Positions 34,578-42,622 of a stretch of 64,000 nucleotides of DNA are shown here, piece after piece. The notes below the pieces were generated by a model, which saw only the letters and a program-made list of their open reading frames with translations, did not search any database and was not told the DNA's origin. Source of the DNA: Rhodopseudomonas palustris (GTDB taxonomy: Bacteria; Pseudomonadota; Alphaproteobacteria; Rhizobiales; Xanthobacteraceae); NCBI RefSeq assembly GCF_003226555.1, contig NZ_QKQS01000016.1:1-64000 (forward strand), written 5' to 3'. Made by a program: the position numbers and the translations under genes. The stretch's first letter is position 1. Each line of letters opens with the position of its first letter.

Positions 34578-34783
34578 TCCCAAACCTCCTCGTCACATCC
34601 GCAGCCGCCGGCGCAGCGGCACGACGCCGATTTGTCTTTCCGCCGCGCCGAACCTTTGGCTTCGAGTTGCTGCAGCGCCTGGCGGACCGCGTCGCGGCTG
34701 GAATCGAAATGCAGCGCCAGCTCGGCGAGCGACGCGCATCTGCGATCGATCAGGCACGATTTCAGGGCGGAGAGCGTCAGCAC
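34565..34783 (-). CDS. feoC: FeoC-like winged-helix protein with Cys-rich tail
   Basis: This 72-residue protein has a winged-helix N-terminus (MLTLSALKSCLIDRRCASLA, then AELALHFDSSRDAVRQALQQL) and a Cys cluster (SCRCAGGCGCDEEVWEWC) with five Cys residues. This is the FeoC layout, a helix-turn-helix with a Cys-rich wing proposed to hold an Fe-S cluster or sense redox state. It lies 10 bp downstream of feoB and overlaps the next gene by 13 bp. Family members stabilise FeoB or modulate it; that role is inferred here. Confidence 0.82.
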   Translation of the reverse strand: MLTLSALKSCLIDRRCASLAELALHFDSSRDAVRQALQQLEAKGSARRKDKSASCRCAGGCGCDEEVWEWCN

Positions 34784-34793
34784 GGTGTTGCTC

Positions 34794-37136
34794 CTACTCG
34801 CTCATCGGCGGAGCGAGGCGCCACGCCTGCCAGCGGCCCATGGCCCACATCGTGCCGATCATCGCCGCCAGCGCCGTCGCCACGACGATGAGCCACGAGG
34901 TCGCAATGGCGGGATCGCGCGCGAACATCGCGGCCTGATAGAAGGCGACGGCGACCAGCCAGCCGAGTGTGGTGTTCCACAGCGCCGAGAACACCGTCCA
35001 GCCGAGCCCGACCTCGTGGCGGATGGCGCCGAGCGCGGCAACGCAAGGCGTGTAGAGCAGGATCAGCAGCATGTAGGCGAAAGCGCCGATAGCGCCGTCG
35101 AAGCTCGCCCGCATCGCGCCGAAAGTGTTCCCGGCGACCTTGAGCTTTTCGGCCGCCAGCGCATCGTCGCTGACGTAGCGGACGTCGATGCCGAACGGAT
35201 CGAGCAGGGCGTCGCCGAGCGCTGCGAACTTGGCCGGGATGGTCTGGACCGCGGCGAGCAGCTTGCCCGCCAGGCCGGGCTGATCGGGCGCAGCGGCGGC
35301 GGCAGTCGCGGTGCCACTTTCGCCGAGCTTTTCGTACAGCGCGTTGAGGGTGCCCACCACCGCCTCCTTGGCGAAGATGCCGGTGAACAGGCCGACCGCC
35401 GCCGGCCAATTGTCCTGCCGGACTCCCATCGGCTCGAAGATCGGAACGAGCTGCCGGCTCATCGTCGCCAGCACCGAGTCCTTGGAATTCTCCTTGCCGA
35501 TCGATCCGTCGGTGCCGATCGCGGCCAGGAAGCTGAGGGCGGTGACGATCGGAACGATCACCTGTCCGGCTCGGAAGATGAAATCCGACAGCCGTCGCCA
35601 CGCCTGGATCAGCACGGTGCGGACCGTCGGCAAGTGATACACCGGCAGCTCCATCACGAACGGGGTCGCTCCGCCGGGCAGCAGCGTCGCCTTCAGGACC
35701 AGGCCGGTGACGACGGCGAACAGGATGCCGGCCAGATACAGCGCGAACACCACGTTCTGTCCGCTCGATGGGAAGAAGGCGGCGGCGAACAGCGCGAACA
35801 CCGGCAGCCGGGCGCCGCACGAAATGAACGGCGCCATCAGCGCGGTGAGAATGCGATCGCGGTGACTTTCGAGCGTCCGCGTCGCCATGATCGCCGGCAC
35901 ATTGCAGCCGAAGCCGACGATCAGCGGCACGAAAGATTTGCCGGGCAAGCCGATCGTCCGCATCGCGCGATCCATCACGAAGGCGGCGCGCGCCATGTAG
36001 CCGGAGTCTTCCAGGAACGACAGAAACAGGAACAGGCTGGCGATGATCGGGATGAAGGTCGACAGCGTCTGGATGCCGCTGCCGAGACCCTTGACGATCG
36101 CCAGCACCCAGCCTGGCGCGCCGAGCGGAGCGAGCTGTTCTCCGACCCAGTCGACCGCGATGGCAGCGACCGCCTGATCGAAGAAATCGACGAAGGCTCC
36201 CCCGATCGAGATCGTGAACAGGAACATCAGATACATCACGAGCAGGAAGATCGGGACGCCGAGAAACCGGTTGAGCACCACCCGATCGATCGCCTGCGTC
36301 ACCGACGCCGACAACCGACGGGAGCGGTGATGGACGCCGGCCATGATCTCGCCGATGGTGCGATAGCGGCCGTCGGCGATGATGATGTCGGCGTCGTCGC
36401 CTTCCTGCTCGGCGATCGCCGCGCGGGCCGCCTCGATCGCAGGATCGAGCCGGCTCCCGACCATGCGTTCGACGCGGTCGTCGCCTTCGATCAGTTTCAG
36501 CGCCAGCCATTCGGCGCCGAGCCGTGTCTCCGACGCCTGTGCTGAGAGCTCCGGTGCGAGTTTCCCGACGGCAGCGGCGACCGCGCCGGCCTGTGTCGGG
36601 CGCAGCTTCGGCGCGGTCGGAGCAGCGACGGCGGCAGCGATCGCCCGTCGCAGGTCGTCGGCCCCGGTGCCGCGGCTGGCAACGACCGGGACCACCGGGC
36701 ATCCGAGGATATTCGCCAGCGCGGTCGTATCGATCGCGCTGCCGGCGCGCTCGGCCAGATCGATCATGTTCAGCACCACGACGAGCGGCACACCCAGTTC
36801 GCAAAGCTGAACAGTGAGGTAGAGGTTGCGCTCGAGATTGGCGGCGTCGATCACGTCCACCACCACGTCGGCCTCGCCTGCGAGGATGTAGTCGCGCGCG
36901 ACCTTCTCGTCTTCGCCGCCGCGTCCGACGCTGCCGAGCATGTAGATGCCCGGCAGATCCACCAGCCCGTAGCGCTGTCTTGCGAAGCTGTAGCTGCCGA
37001 CCTTCTTCTCGACGGTGACGCCGGGCCAGTTGCCGACTTTCTGCGCGGCGCCGGTCAACAGATTGAAGAGTGTCGTCTTACCGCAATTGGGATTGCCGAC
37101 GACGGCAATGGTGTGATGATGCATCTCACCATTCAT
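34794..37136 (-). CDS. feoB: Ferrous iron transporter FeoB
   Basis: This ~780-residue inner-membrane Fe2+ transporter has a cytosolic G-protein domain at the N-terminus: G1 GNPNCGKTTLFN, G3 LVDLPGIYML, G4 VVLNMIDLAE. A helical GDI-like region follows, then a membrane core with the two Gate motifs, including GFGCNVPAI. ATG 37136 (MNGEMHHH) overlaps the end of feoA; the ATG at 37124 is an alternative. Feo is the main anaerobic iron importer. Here it is the head of a leftward operon that continues into the ferrosome-like genes, linking import to storage. Confidence 0.93.
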   Translation of the reverse strand: MNGEMHHHTIAVVGNPNCGKTTLFNLLTGAAQKVGNWPGVTVEKKVGSYSFARQRYGLVDLPGIYMLGSVGRGGEDEKVARDYILAGEADVVVDVIDAANLERNLYLTVQLCELGVPLVVVLNMIDLAERAGSAIDTTALANILGCPVVPVVASRGTGADDLRRAIAAAVAAPTAPKLRPTQAGAVAAAVGKLAPELSAQASETRLGAEWLALKLIEGDDRVERMVGSRLDPAIEAARAAIAEQEGDDADIIIADGRYRTIGEIMAGVHHRSRRLSASVTQAIDRVVLNRFLGVPIFLLVMYLMFLFTISIGGAFVDFFDQAVAAIAVDWVGEQLAPLGAPGWVLAIVKGLGSGIQTLSTFIPIIASLFLFLSFLEDSGYMARAAFVMDRAMRTIGLPGKSFVPLIVGFGCNVPAIMATRTLESHRDRILTALMAPFISCGARLPVFALFAAAFFPSSGQNVVFALYLAGILFAVVTGLVLKATLLPGGATPFVMELPVYHLPTVRTVLIQAWRRLSDFIFRAGQVIVPIVTALSFLAAIGTDGSIGKENSKDSVLATMSRQLVPIFEPMGVRQDNWPAAVGLFTGIFAKEAVVGTLNALYEKLGESGTATAAAAAPDQPGLAGKLLAAVQTIPAKFAALGDALLDPFGIDVRYVSDDALAAEKLKVAGNTFGAMRASFDGAIGAFAYMLLILLYTPCVAALGAIRHEVGLGWTVFSALWNTTLGWLVAVAFYQAAMFARDPAIATSWLIVVATALAAMIGTMWAMGRWQAWRLAPPMSE

Positions 37137-37368
37137 GAACGGTATCCAATTCCAGAATGGAGGCCTCTTCACGACGCAAGGTCAGGGCGAAATCGCGCAC
37201 CGAGATTTCGATCGGGTCGCCGAGGGGCGCGATCCGCTTCAGCTGGATAACGGTGCCGGGAGTCAGTCCCATCGCCAGAAGCCGCTGGCGATAGCCGCGG
37301 TCGCCGGGCGCCAAGCCTGCGATGCAGGCCCGGTCGCCGGGACTCATCGATTGAATCGTGATCCTCAA
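37126..37368 (-). CDS. feoA: Ferrous iron transport protein FeoA
   Basis: This 80-residue SH3-like cytosolic protein begins LRITIQSMSPGDRACIAGL and contains YRQRLLAMGLTPGTVIQLKR, typical FeoA, ending with ISVRDFALTLRREEA. A TTG at 37368 is preceded by GGAAGGAGCTGAC, an ideal Shine-Dalgarno, and gives the usual FeoA length. The frame stays open upstream to a TTG at 37545, which would add a Cys-rich 59-residue leader with no ribosome-binding site. The gene overlaps feoB by 11 bp. FeoA regulates or supports FeoB. Confidence 0.9.
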   Translation of the reverse strand: MRITIQSMSPGDRACIAGLAPGDRGYRQRLLAMGLTPGTVIQLKRIAPLGDPIEISVRDFALTLRREEASILELDTVHEW

Positions 37369-37562
37369 GTCAGCTCCTTCCCGGCGCACAGCGGCCTGGA
37401 TGGAGCGGGCGCTCCATTGCTCGAGAAGGCGCTGTCGACGCGTGTCCGGGTGGCTGGCTTGATCAACGAGCTGGTAATAGCTGGCTGCCTGCACGCAGCA
37501 ATCAGCTTGATCGGCGTCCTCGCAACTGGCTTTGATACACGTCAAATAAGGATCGGTGCGTC

Positions 37563-37596
37563 AGCTCTGGAGACTCGGTAGCTCTGGAGACTCGGT
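37563..37596. repeat. Perfect 17-bp tandem duplication
   Basis: AGCTCTGGAGACTCGGT occurs twice head to tail (37563-37579 and 37580-37596), between the small membrane protein gene and feoA. It could be a recent slip duplication or a protein-binding site in the feo leader. Confidence 0.8.
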
Positions 37597-37613
37597 GGTG
37601 CGGGTCAGCGTGA

Positions 37614-37904
37614 TCACTTGATTTGCTTCTCCCGACGAGGTCGCGCCGCGACAATCGCGCGAGGGATCGGTCGACCGTACAGCGTGTAGTGCCAGTACGA
37701 AGCGCCGATCAGCGCCAACCCGGTGGCGACGTGCGCCGACACAATGGTGGACTTGCTGCGGCGGTGATGACCCATCAGCGCGAATCCCGTCAGCGTCACC
37801 ACACCTAGCGCTGCAACCATGGCGGCCTTTGCGGCTTCGCGCTCGGCGCGGCGTTGCAGGGCAGCGGACGCTCTGGCACGGGCGGGGAGGGGAGGTCGCG
37901 GCAT
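37614..37904 (-). CDS. Small two-helix membrane protein upstream of feoA
   Basis: This 96-residue protein has a basic N-terminus (MPRPPLPARARASAALQRRA), two hydrophobic helices (AAMVAALGVVTLTGFALMG and STIVSAHVATGLALIGASYW) and a basic tail. His residues sit at the helix ends (GHH, AH, YWH), which could bind metal or haem. It is on the same strand as feoA, 245 bp upstream, and divergent from irr across a promoter region with an FNR/FixK box. It may be the first gene of the iron operon. No family was recognised. ATG 37904 was chosen because sequence upstream is arginine-rich non-coding-like. Confidence 0.6.
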   Translation of the reverse strand: MPRPPLPARARASAALQRRAEREAAKAAMVAALGVVTLTGFALMGHHRRSKSTIVSAHVATGLALIGASYWHYTLYGRPIPRAIVAARPRREKQIK

Positions 37905-38224
37905 TGCTGGCCCCGTTGAGTGAATGGCAACCGATGCCGCCGCCCGAACTCGCACCCGCGCATCGGGGCGAGATCGACGAGGGCGTCGCTGGAGGCTGGC
38001 TGGCGAGCTGCTGGCTGGCTGCGGGGGACGGACGAGTCCGCCGCGCATGCGATGCTTCCATTCGGAACCGGGCAAGTCAATTCGACGACGCGCCAGCTTC
38101 GGCCTCCGCAGCGTGAGCGCTTCGGCCGAACCGCCAATGCGAGTGGTTCTCGACAATTGATTGGGATCAATTCGCAACGCCGTGCTGCTTCTTATAATCA
38201 ACTCCAGAATTGGAGGTTTCGATT
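37905..38224. promoter_or_regulatory. Divergent promoter region between the iron operon and irr
   Basis: This is a 320-bp region between divergent iron genes. It holds the FNR/FixK box (38157-38170), a TATAAT -10 element (38193-38198) for irr, and GGAGG before the irr GTG. No canonical Irr ICE motif (TTTAGAA-type) was seen. The part nearer to the leftward gene is GC-rich with no recognised promoter. Confidence 0.6.
38157..38170 (+). promoter_or_regulatory. FNR/FixK-type anaerobox upstream of irr
   Basis: TTGATTGGGATCAA is a perfect match to TTGAT-N4-ATCAA, inside an 18-bp palindrome AATTGATTGGGATCAATT. A TATAAT lies at 38193-38198, so the likely start site is near 38205. The box is then centred at about -41.5, the classical position for a class II FNR/FixK-activated promoter. 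It predicts oxygen-dependent control of irr, and possibly of the divergent iron operon. Confidence 0.75.
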
Positions 38225-38710
38225 GTGAATTTCAGACCCGACAGCAGTCACTTTGCGCTGGCCGAGATCGAGCCGGTCGACTTCAACCGACTGGCCCGGC
38301 AGCCGAAGCTGTCTCGTGAAAGCGAGATGCTGCAATCGGTCGGCCTGCGGCCGACGGCGCAGCGGCTGTTGCTGACCCGCCTGCTGTTCGGTAGCGGCGA
38401 TCGGCATGTGACCGCCGAGATCCTGTACGAAGAGGCGAGCAGGTCGAGCGCTCAGATCTCGCTGGCGACGGTCTACAACACGTTGAATCATTTCGCCGAG
38501 CTCGGCCTGGTGCGCCGGGTCAGCGTGGACGGCAGTAAGACCTATTTCGATACCAACGTGTCGGATCACCATCACTTCTATCTCGAGGCCAAGCACGAAT
38601 TGATCGACGTTCCGGTCGAACATATTGCGCTGGGCAGCCTGCCGGAAATCCCGGACGGCTACGAGATCAGCCGGATCGATATGGTCGTCCGGCTGCGTCG
38701 TAAGGCCTAA
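38225..38710 (+). CDS. irr: Fur-family iron response regulator Irr
   Basis: This ~161-residue Fur-family protein has a winged helix with LRPTAQRLLLTRLLFG and a recognition helix near ISLATVYNTLNHFAELGLV. The dimerisation domain has SDHHHFYLEAKHELID, the HHH motif typical of Irr. It lacks the N-terminal Cys-Pro haem regulatory motif of Bradyrhizobium Irr and the CxxC zinc pairs of Fur. GTG 38225 follows TTGGAGG; TTG 38210 is in frame but overlaps the ribosome-binding site. Irr represses or activates iron and haem genes depending on haem status. It is flanked on both sides by iron uptake genes. Confidence 0.88.
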   Translation: MNFRPDSSHFALAEIEPVDFNRLARQPKLSRESEMLQSVGLRPTAQRLLLTRLLFGSGDRHVTAEILYEEASRSSAQISLATVYNTLNHFAELGLVRRVSVDGSKTYFDTNVSDHHHFYLEAKHELIDVPVEHIALGSLPEIPDGYEISRIDMVVRLRRKA

Positions 38711-38765
38711 GGCTAGACCGTCGCGCGCTTGGGCGAGGCGGCATCTGCGCCGTGGCGAAGATTGT

Positions 38766-38798
38766 CCCCCTGTTGGGGGCAGCCGCCGGGGGGGCTGC
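38766..38798 (+). terminator. Double hairpin after irr
   Basis: CCCCC-TGTT-GGGGG (38766-38779) is directly followed by GCAGCC...GGCTGC (38779-38798). It may terminate irr or be part of the leader of the siderophore receptor gene. No T-tract follows. Confidence 0.4.
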
Positions 38799-38888
38799 AC
38801 GCCACTTCCATCTCCAGAGCTGCACGTTCCGCTTGGATGGATTCCAAATTGCGAACGGCTGTCATGTTTGCTCGGTGTGATATTTGTG

Positions 38889-38904
38889 CCTCCAGGGGTG
38901 GAGG
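38889..38904 (+). promoter_or_regulatory. RBS-containing hairpin of the siderophore receptor
   Basis: CCTCCA-GGGG-TGGAGG is a perfect 6-bp hairpin, and its 3' arm is the Shine-Dalgarno (GGAGG) eight bases before the ATG at 38912. It would hide the ribosome-binding site unless opened, suggesting translational control. Confidence 0.6.
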
Positions 38905-38911
38905 TATTTTA

Positions 38912-41254
38912 ATGAATTTGGGGAAGTCGGGACACATTGTTGCGGGCGCCGCTTTCAAAGCTGTGCTGTGCTCGACCGCGCTGGGAGCCGGCCTGTTGGG
39001 ATTCGGTCTTCAGGCGGGGCCGGCGCTGGCGCAGTCCGGCCGTGATCTGCCGCCGGTGACGGTGGACGCGCCGAAGCCACAGGCCGCGCGGTCATCCAAG
39101 CCGCCGCGGCGGGCGAGCCGCCCGGTCACCGCTGCGCGCCGAACCGCTGCGCCGTCGCGTCAGCAGGTCGCCGAGCCGCCGGTCCGCGCGGTGGGGCTCG
39201 GCCGAGGCGCCGAGCGCGCCGATGGTCCTGTCACCGGATATCTGGCGAACCAGAGCGCCACCGGGACCAAGACCGACACCCCGATCCTGTCGACCCCACA
39301 ATCGATCTCGGTGGTGACCCAGGACCAGATCCAGGCCCAAGGCGCCCAGAACGTGGTCGAGGCGCTGCGCTACACGCCGGGCGTGACGCTCGACACCTAC
39401 GGGGCGACGACGTTTTTCGATTCCTTCAAGCTGCGCGGCTTCGACGTGCCTCGCTATCTCGACGGGTTGCGGCTGCCGGTCGACCCCGGCACCCAGTTCG
39501 CTTTCCCGCGGATCGAGACTTACGGGCTGGAGCGGATCGAAGTGCTGCGCGGGCCGTCGTCGGGGCTGTACGGCCAGACCGATCCGGGCGGCCTGCTCAA
39601 CATGGTGAGCAAGCGGCCGACCGCATACCCGCAGCACGAGATCATCGGCAGCTTCGGATCGTTCGAGCGGTTTCAGGGCGCGTTCGACAGTTCGGGGCCG
39701 ATCGACCGCAACGGCGAATTTCTCTACCGCATCGTCGGTCTCGGCCGTAGCACCGACGGCCAGCAGGACTTCGTCCACGAGAATAAGGCCTACATCGCCC
39801 CCAGCCTGACCTGGCGTCCGACGACCGATACGTCGCTCACCATTCTGTCGCATTATTCCCACATCAAGAACGACGGCTGGCAGCAATACGTGCCCGGTGG
39901 GGTGTCGCTGCGGCCCGGCGCTTTCGGGCGGGTGCCGTACAGCCGCTACCTCGGCGAACCGGGGCGAGACGGCTACACGCTCGATCAGTTTTCGGTCGGC
40001 TATGCGTTCGAGCACCGGTTCGACAACAATCTGCAGTTCAGATCCAACCTGCGCTATTTCGACGTGTCGCAAGACCTGGCCGGCGTCCGCGCCGAAGGCC
40101 TGTTGGCGGACGACCGGACTGTCGCACGGTCGTACAACTACGTGAAGTCCTCGGCGAAGAACCTGGCCCTCGACAATCAGATCCAGGCCGATTTCGCGAC
40201 CGGGCCGCTGCTTCACAAGGTGCTGGCAGGGTTCGACTACCAGCGCCAGGATTCGAATTCGGACTACCGCTTCACGATGATCGGGTCGATCGACGCGTTC
40301 GCGCCGGCCTATGGCGGATTCGTGCCGCCCGCGGCGTCGGTCGCGCCGTTCATCGCCACGACCGCCACCTCGGAGCAGGCCGGTCTCTATCTGCAGGACC
40401 AGGTCAAATACGATCGGTGGACGCTGACTCTGACCGGCCGCCAGGATTGGGCCAACGCCCGAACCGTGAGCACCGCGCTGTTTCCGGCTGCAGGAACCTA
40501 TCTGCAGAACGACAAGGCGACGACCGGCCGAGTCGGGCTGAACTATCTGTTCGACGTCGGGCTGTCGCCCTACGTCAACTACTCGTCGTCATTCGTGCCG
40601 ACCTCGGGCACCGATCAGTTCGGCAACACTTTCAAGCCGACCACCGGGGAGGGCGGCGAGATCGGCGTCAAGTTCAAGCCGCTCGGCTCCAACCTGATGC
40701 TGACCGCGGCGGTGTTCGAGATCAACCAGAAGAACGTGCTGACCGCCGACCCGACCAACATTATTTTCAGCGTCCAGACCGGCGGGGTTCGGGTGCGCGG
40801 TTTCGAGTTCGAAGCCCGCGGCAACGTCACCCGGGAACTGGAAATCGTCGGCGGCTACAACAAATACGATCCGCGCGTCACCAGCAGCAACGACGGTACG
40901 GTCGGCAACTATCTGCTCAACACCGCGCTGGAGCAGGCCTCACTGTGGGCCAAATACACCTGGTACAACGGACCGGTCGCCGGGCTCGGGATCGGCGGCG
41001 GCGTGCGCTATGTCGGCAAGAGCTACGGCGATGCCGCCAATACCGTGTTGATTCCCTCCTATACGCTGTTCGACGCCAGCATCAGCTATGACCTGCAGTA
41101 TCTGCGGCCGGATCTGAAGGGCTGGAGCATGCAGGTCAACGCCACCAACCTCGGCAACCGCTATTACGTGTCGTCCTGCGTGACGAGCCTGACATATTGC
41201 GGTCTCGGTGCGGCGCGCACGGTGATCGGAACGTTGAAATACGCCTGGAACTGA
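38912..41254 (+). CDS. TonB-dependent ferric-siderophore receptor
   Basis: This 780-residue outer-membrane receptor has a signal peptide (ALGAGLLGFGLQAGPALA) and a TonB box-like LPPVTVDAPKP. An unusual ~45-residue basic Ala/Pro/Arg spacer precedes the plug domain (TPQSISVVTQDQIQAQGAQN, VLRGPSSGLYGQTDPGGLLN). A 22-strand barrel follows, ending TLKYAWN with a C-terminal aromatic signal. It belongs to the FhuA/FoxA (TIGR01783) group for hydroxamate-type siderophores by motif; the actual ligand is unknown. The adjacent PepSY membrane protein gene starts 3 bp after its stop. Confidence 0.9.
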   Translation: MNLGKSGHIVAGAAFKAVLCSTALGAGLLGFGLQAGPALAQSGRDLPPVTVDAPKPQAARSSKPPRRASRPVTAARRTAAPSRQQVAEPPVRAVGLGRGAERADGPVTGYLANQSATGTKTDTPILSTPQSISVVTQDQIQAQGAQNVVEALRYTPGVTLDTYGATTFFDSFKLRGFDVPRYLDGLRLPVDPGTQFAFPRIETYGLERIEVLRGPSSGLYGQTDPGGLLNMVSKRPTAYPQHEIIGSFGSFERFQGAFDSSGPIDRNGEFLYRIVGLGRSTDGQQDFVHENKAYIAPSLTWRPTTDTSLTILSHYSHIKNDGWQQYVPGGVSLRPGAFGRVPYSRYLGEPGRDGYTLDQFSVGYAFEHRFDNNLQFRSNLRYFDVSQDLAGVRAEGLLADDRTVARSYNYVKSSAKNLALDNQIQADFATGPLLHKVLAGFDYQRQDSNSDYRFTMIGSIDAFAPAYGGFVPPAASVAPFIATTATSEQAGLYLQDQVKYDRWTLTLTGRQDWANARTVSTALFPAAGTYLQNDKATTGRVGLNYLFDVGLSPYVNYSSSFVPTSGTDQFGNTFKPTTGEGGEIGVKFKPLGSNLMLTAAVFEINQKNVLTADPTNIIFSVQTGGVRVRGFEFEARGNVTRELEIVGGYNKYDPRVTSSNDGTVGNYLLNTALEQASLWAKYTWYNGPVAGLGIGGGVRYVGKSYGDAANTVLIPSYTLFDASISYDLQYLRPDLKGWSMQVNATNLGNRYYVSSCVTSLTYCGLGAARTVIGTLKYAWN

Positions 41255-41257
41255 CCG

Positions 41258-42424
41258 ATGCCGGGCCGTTCGACCAGATCGCTGCGGGTATGGGGGCTCG
41301 TCCATAAATGGACGAGCCTGATCTGCACGCTGTTCATGCTGCTGCTGTGCGTCACCGGCCTGCCGCTGATCTTTCACGAGCAGATCGATGCGTTGCTGCA
41401 CAGCGAGGTCAATCCGGCCGAGGTGCCGGCCGGCACCCCTGCGGCGAATCTCGACGTGGTGCTCGCCAACGCGCTCGCCAAGGTGCCGGGCCAGGTGCCG
41501 CATTTTCTGATCTGGGATCGCGACGACCCGAGCGCGCTGCTCGTCAGCGTCGGCCCGTCGATCGACGCCAACCCGGTCGACAATCGTATCGTCAGGATGG
41601 ACACCCACACCGGCGCATTCCTCGATGCGCCCGACGTCACCGGCCGTTTCACCTACATCATGCTGCGGCTGCATACCGACATGTTCGCAGGGCTGCCCGG
41701 GAAGCTGTTTCTCGGACTGATGGGAATCCTGTTCTGTGTGGCGATCGTGTCCGGCATCGTCGTGTATGCGCCGTCGATGCGGAAACTCGAATTTGGCGCT
41801 TACCGACGGCAGCGACCGCGGGTGGTGCGCTGGCTCGACATTCACAATCTCGCCGGCATCCTGCTGGTGATGTGGACGCTGGTGGTCGGTTTCACCGGCG
41901 TCATCAACACCTGGGCTGATCTCGTGGTGAAGTTCTGGCAGGCCGACCAGCTCGCCGAGATGACCGCGCAATATCGCGACCGCAAGCCGCCCGAGCAGCC
42001 GAGCTCGCTGCAGGCCGCGGTCGAGACGGCGCGCCGCGCGGTGCCGGGGATGACGCCGAGCTTCGTCGCCTTTCCGGGCTCGCTGTTCTCCAGCAAGAGC
42101 CACTATGCGGTGTTTCTGCACGGCGATACGCCGCTCACCTCGCGGCTGCTGAGGCCGGCGCTGATCGACGCCGAGACCGGGCAACTGACCGACAGCCGCG
42201 ACATGCCGTGGTACGTCTCGGCGCTGCTGATCTCACAGCCGCTGCATTTCGGCGACTATGGCGGGATGCCGCTAAAGATCCTGTGGGCGCTGCTCGACGT
42301 TCTGACCATCATGGTGCTGGTCACCGGCATCTATCTGTGGTTGCGGCGACGCCGCTCCGGGCTCAGCGTCGATCGCGCGATTGCCGGCGGCTCCGCCGCC
42401 ACTTCGCCGCTGCTGTCGCGATAG
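41258..42424 (+). CDS. PepSY-associated membrane protein (PiuB/FsrB-like)
   Basis: This 388-residue inner-membrane protein has four main helices: LVHKWTSLICTLFMLLLCVT at the N-terminus, LFLGLMGILFCVAIVSGIVV, IHNLAGILLVMWTLVVGFTG, and LLDVLTIMVLVTGIYLWL near the C-terminus. Conserved His residues lie in WLDIHNL, LRLHTDMF and QPLHFGDYGG. The PepSY_TM family is commonly next to ferric-siderophore receptors and is thought to reduce iron-siderophore complexes in the periplasm. It is operonic with the receptor and followed directly by a small membrane protein. Confidence 0.88.
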   Translation: MPGRSTRSLRVWGLVHKWTSLICTLFMLLLCVTGLPLIFHEQIDALLHSEVNPAEVPAGTPAANLDVVLANALAKVPGQVPHFLIWDRDDPSALLVSVGPSIDANPVDNRIVRMDTHTGAFLDAPDVTGRFTYIMLRLHTDMFAGLPGKLFLGLMGILFCVAIVSGIVVYAPSMRKLEFGAYRRQRPRVVRWLDIHNLAGILLVMWTLVVGFTGVINTWADLVVKFWQADQLAEMTAQYRDRKPPEQPSSLQAAVETARRAVPGMTPSFVAFPGSLFSSKSHYAVFLHGDTPLTSRLLRPALIDAETGQLTDSRDMPWYVSALLISQPLHFGDYGGMPLKILWALLDVLTIMVLVTGIYLWLRRRRSGLSVDRAIAGGSAATSPLLSR

Positions 42425-42622
42425 GTGTGGGCCGTGTCACATCACCGCACGCTTCGACAGATCTTCGCCGTTCCGGCAATCATCGGCGTTCTGAGCGGAA
42501 TCGGATTGGTCTCGGCGCTGGTCGGTGACGGCTGGTGGGACATCGCGTCTTGGCTGATGCTGATGCTGCCGGTCGTGCTCTACCTGTTCTATGTGGAGCT
42601 CCGCAGCCGAATTCGGCCCTGA
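42425..42622 (+). CDS. Small two-helix membrane protein of the siderophore operon
   Basis: This 65-residue protein starts with GTG at the base after the PepSY gene stop. It has two hydrophobic helices (IFAVPAIIGVLSGIGLVSAL and WLMLMLPVVLYLFYVEL), a short charged loop (GDGWWD) and a basic tail. Its position makes translational coupling likely. Such small proteins accompany PepSY_TM genes in related bacteria, but no function is known. Confidence 0.7.
   Translation: MWAVSHHRTLRQIFAVPAIIGVLSGIGLVSALVGDGWWDIASWLMLMLPVVLYLFYVELRSRIRP

Noticed and set aside
37905-38224. Irr ICE box or Fur box near irr
   Set aside because: No sequence close to the TTTAGAA-type ICE consensus or a 19-bp Fur box was seen, so only the FNR/FixK site is reported.
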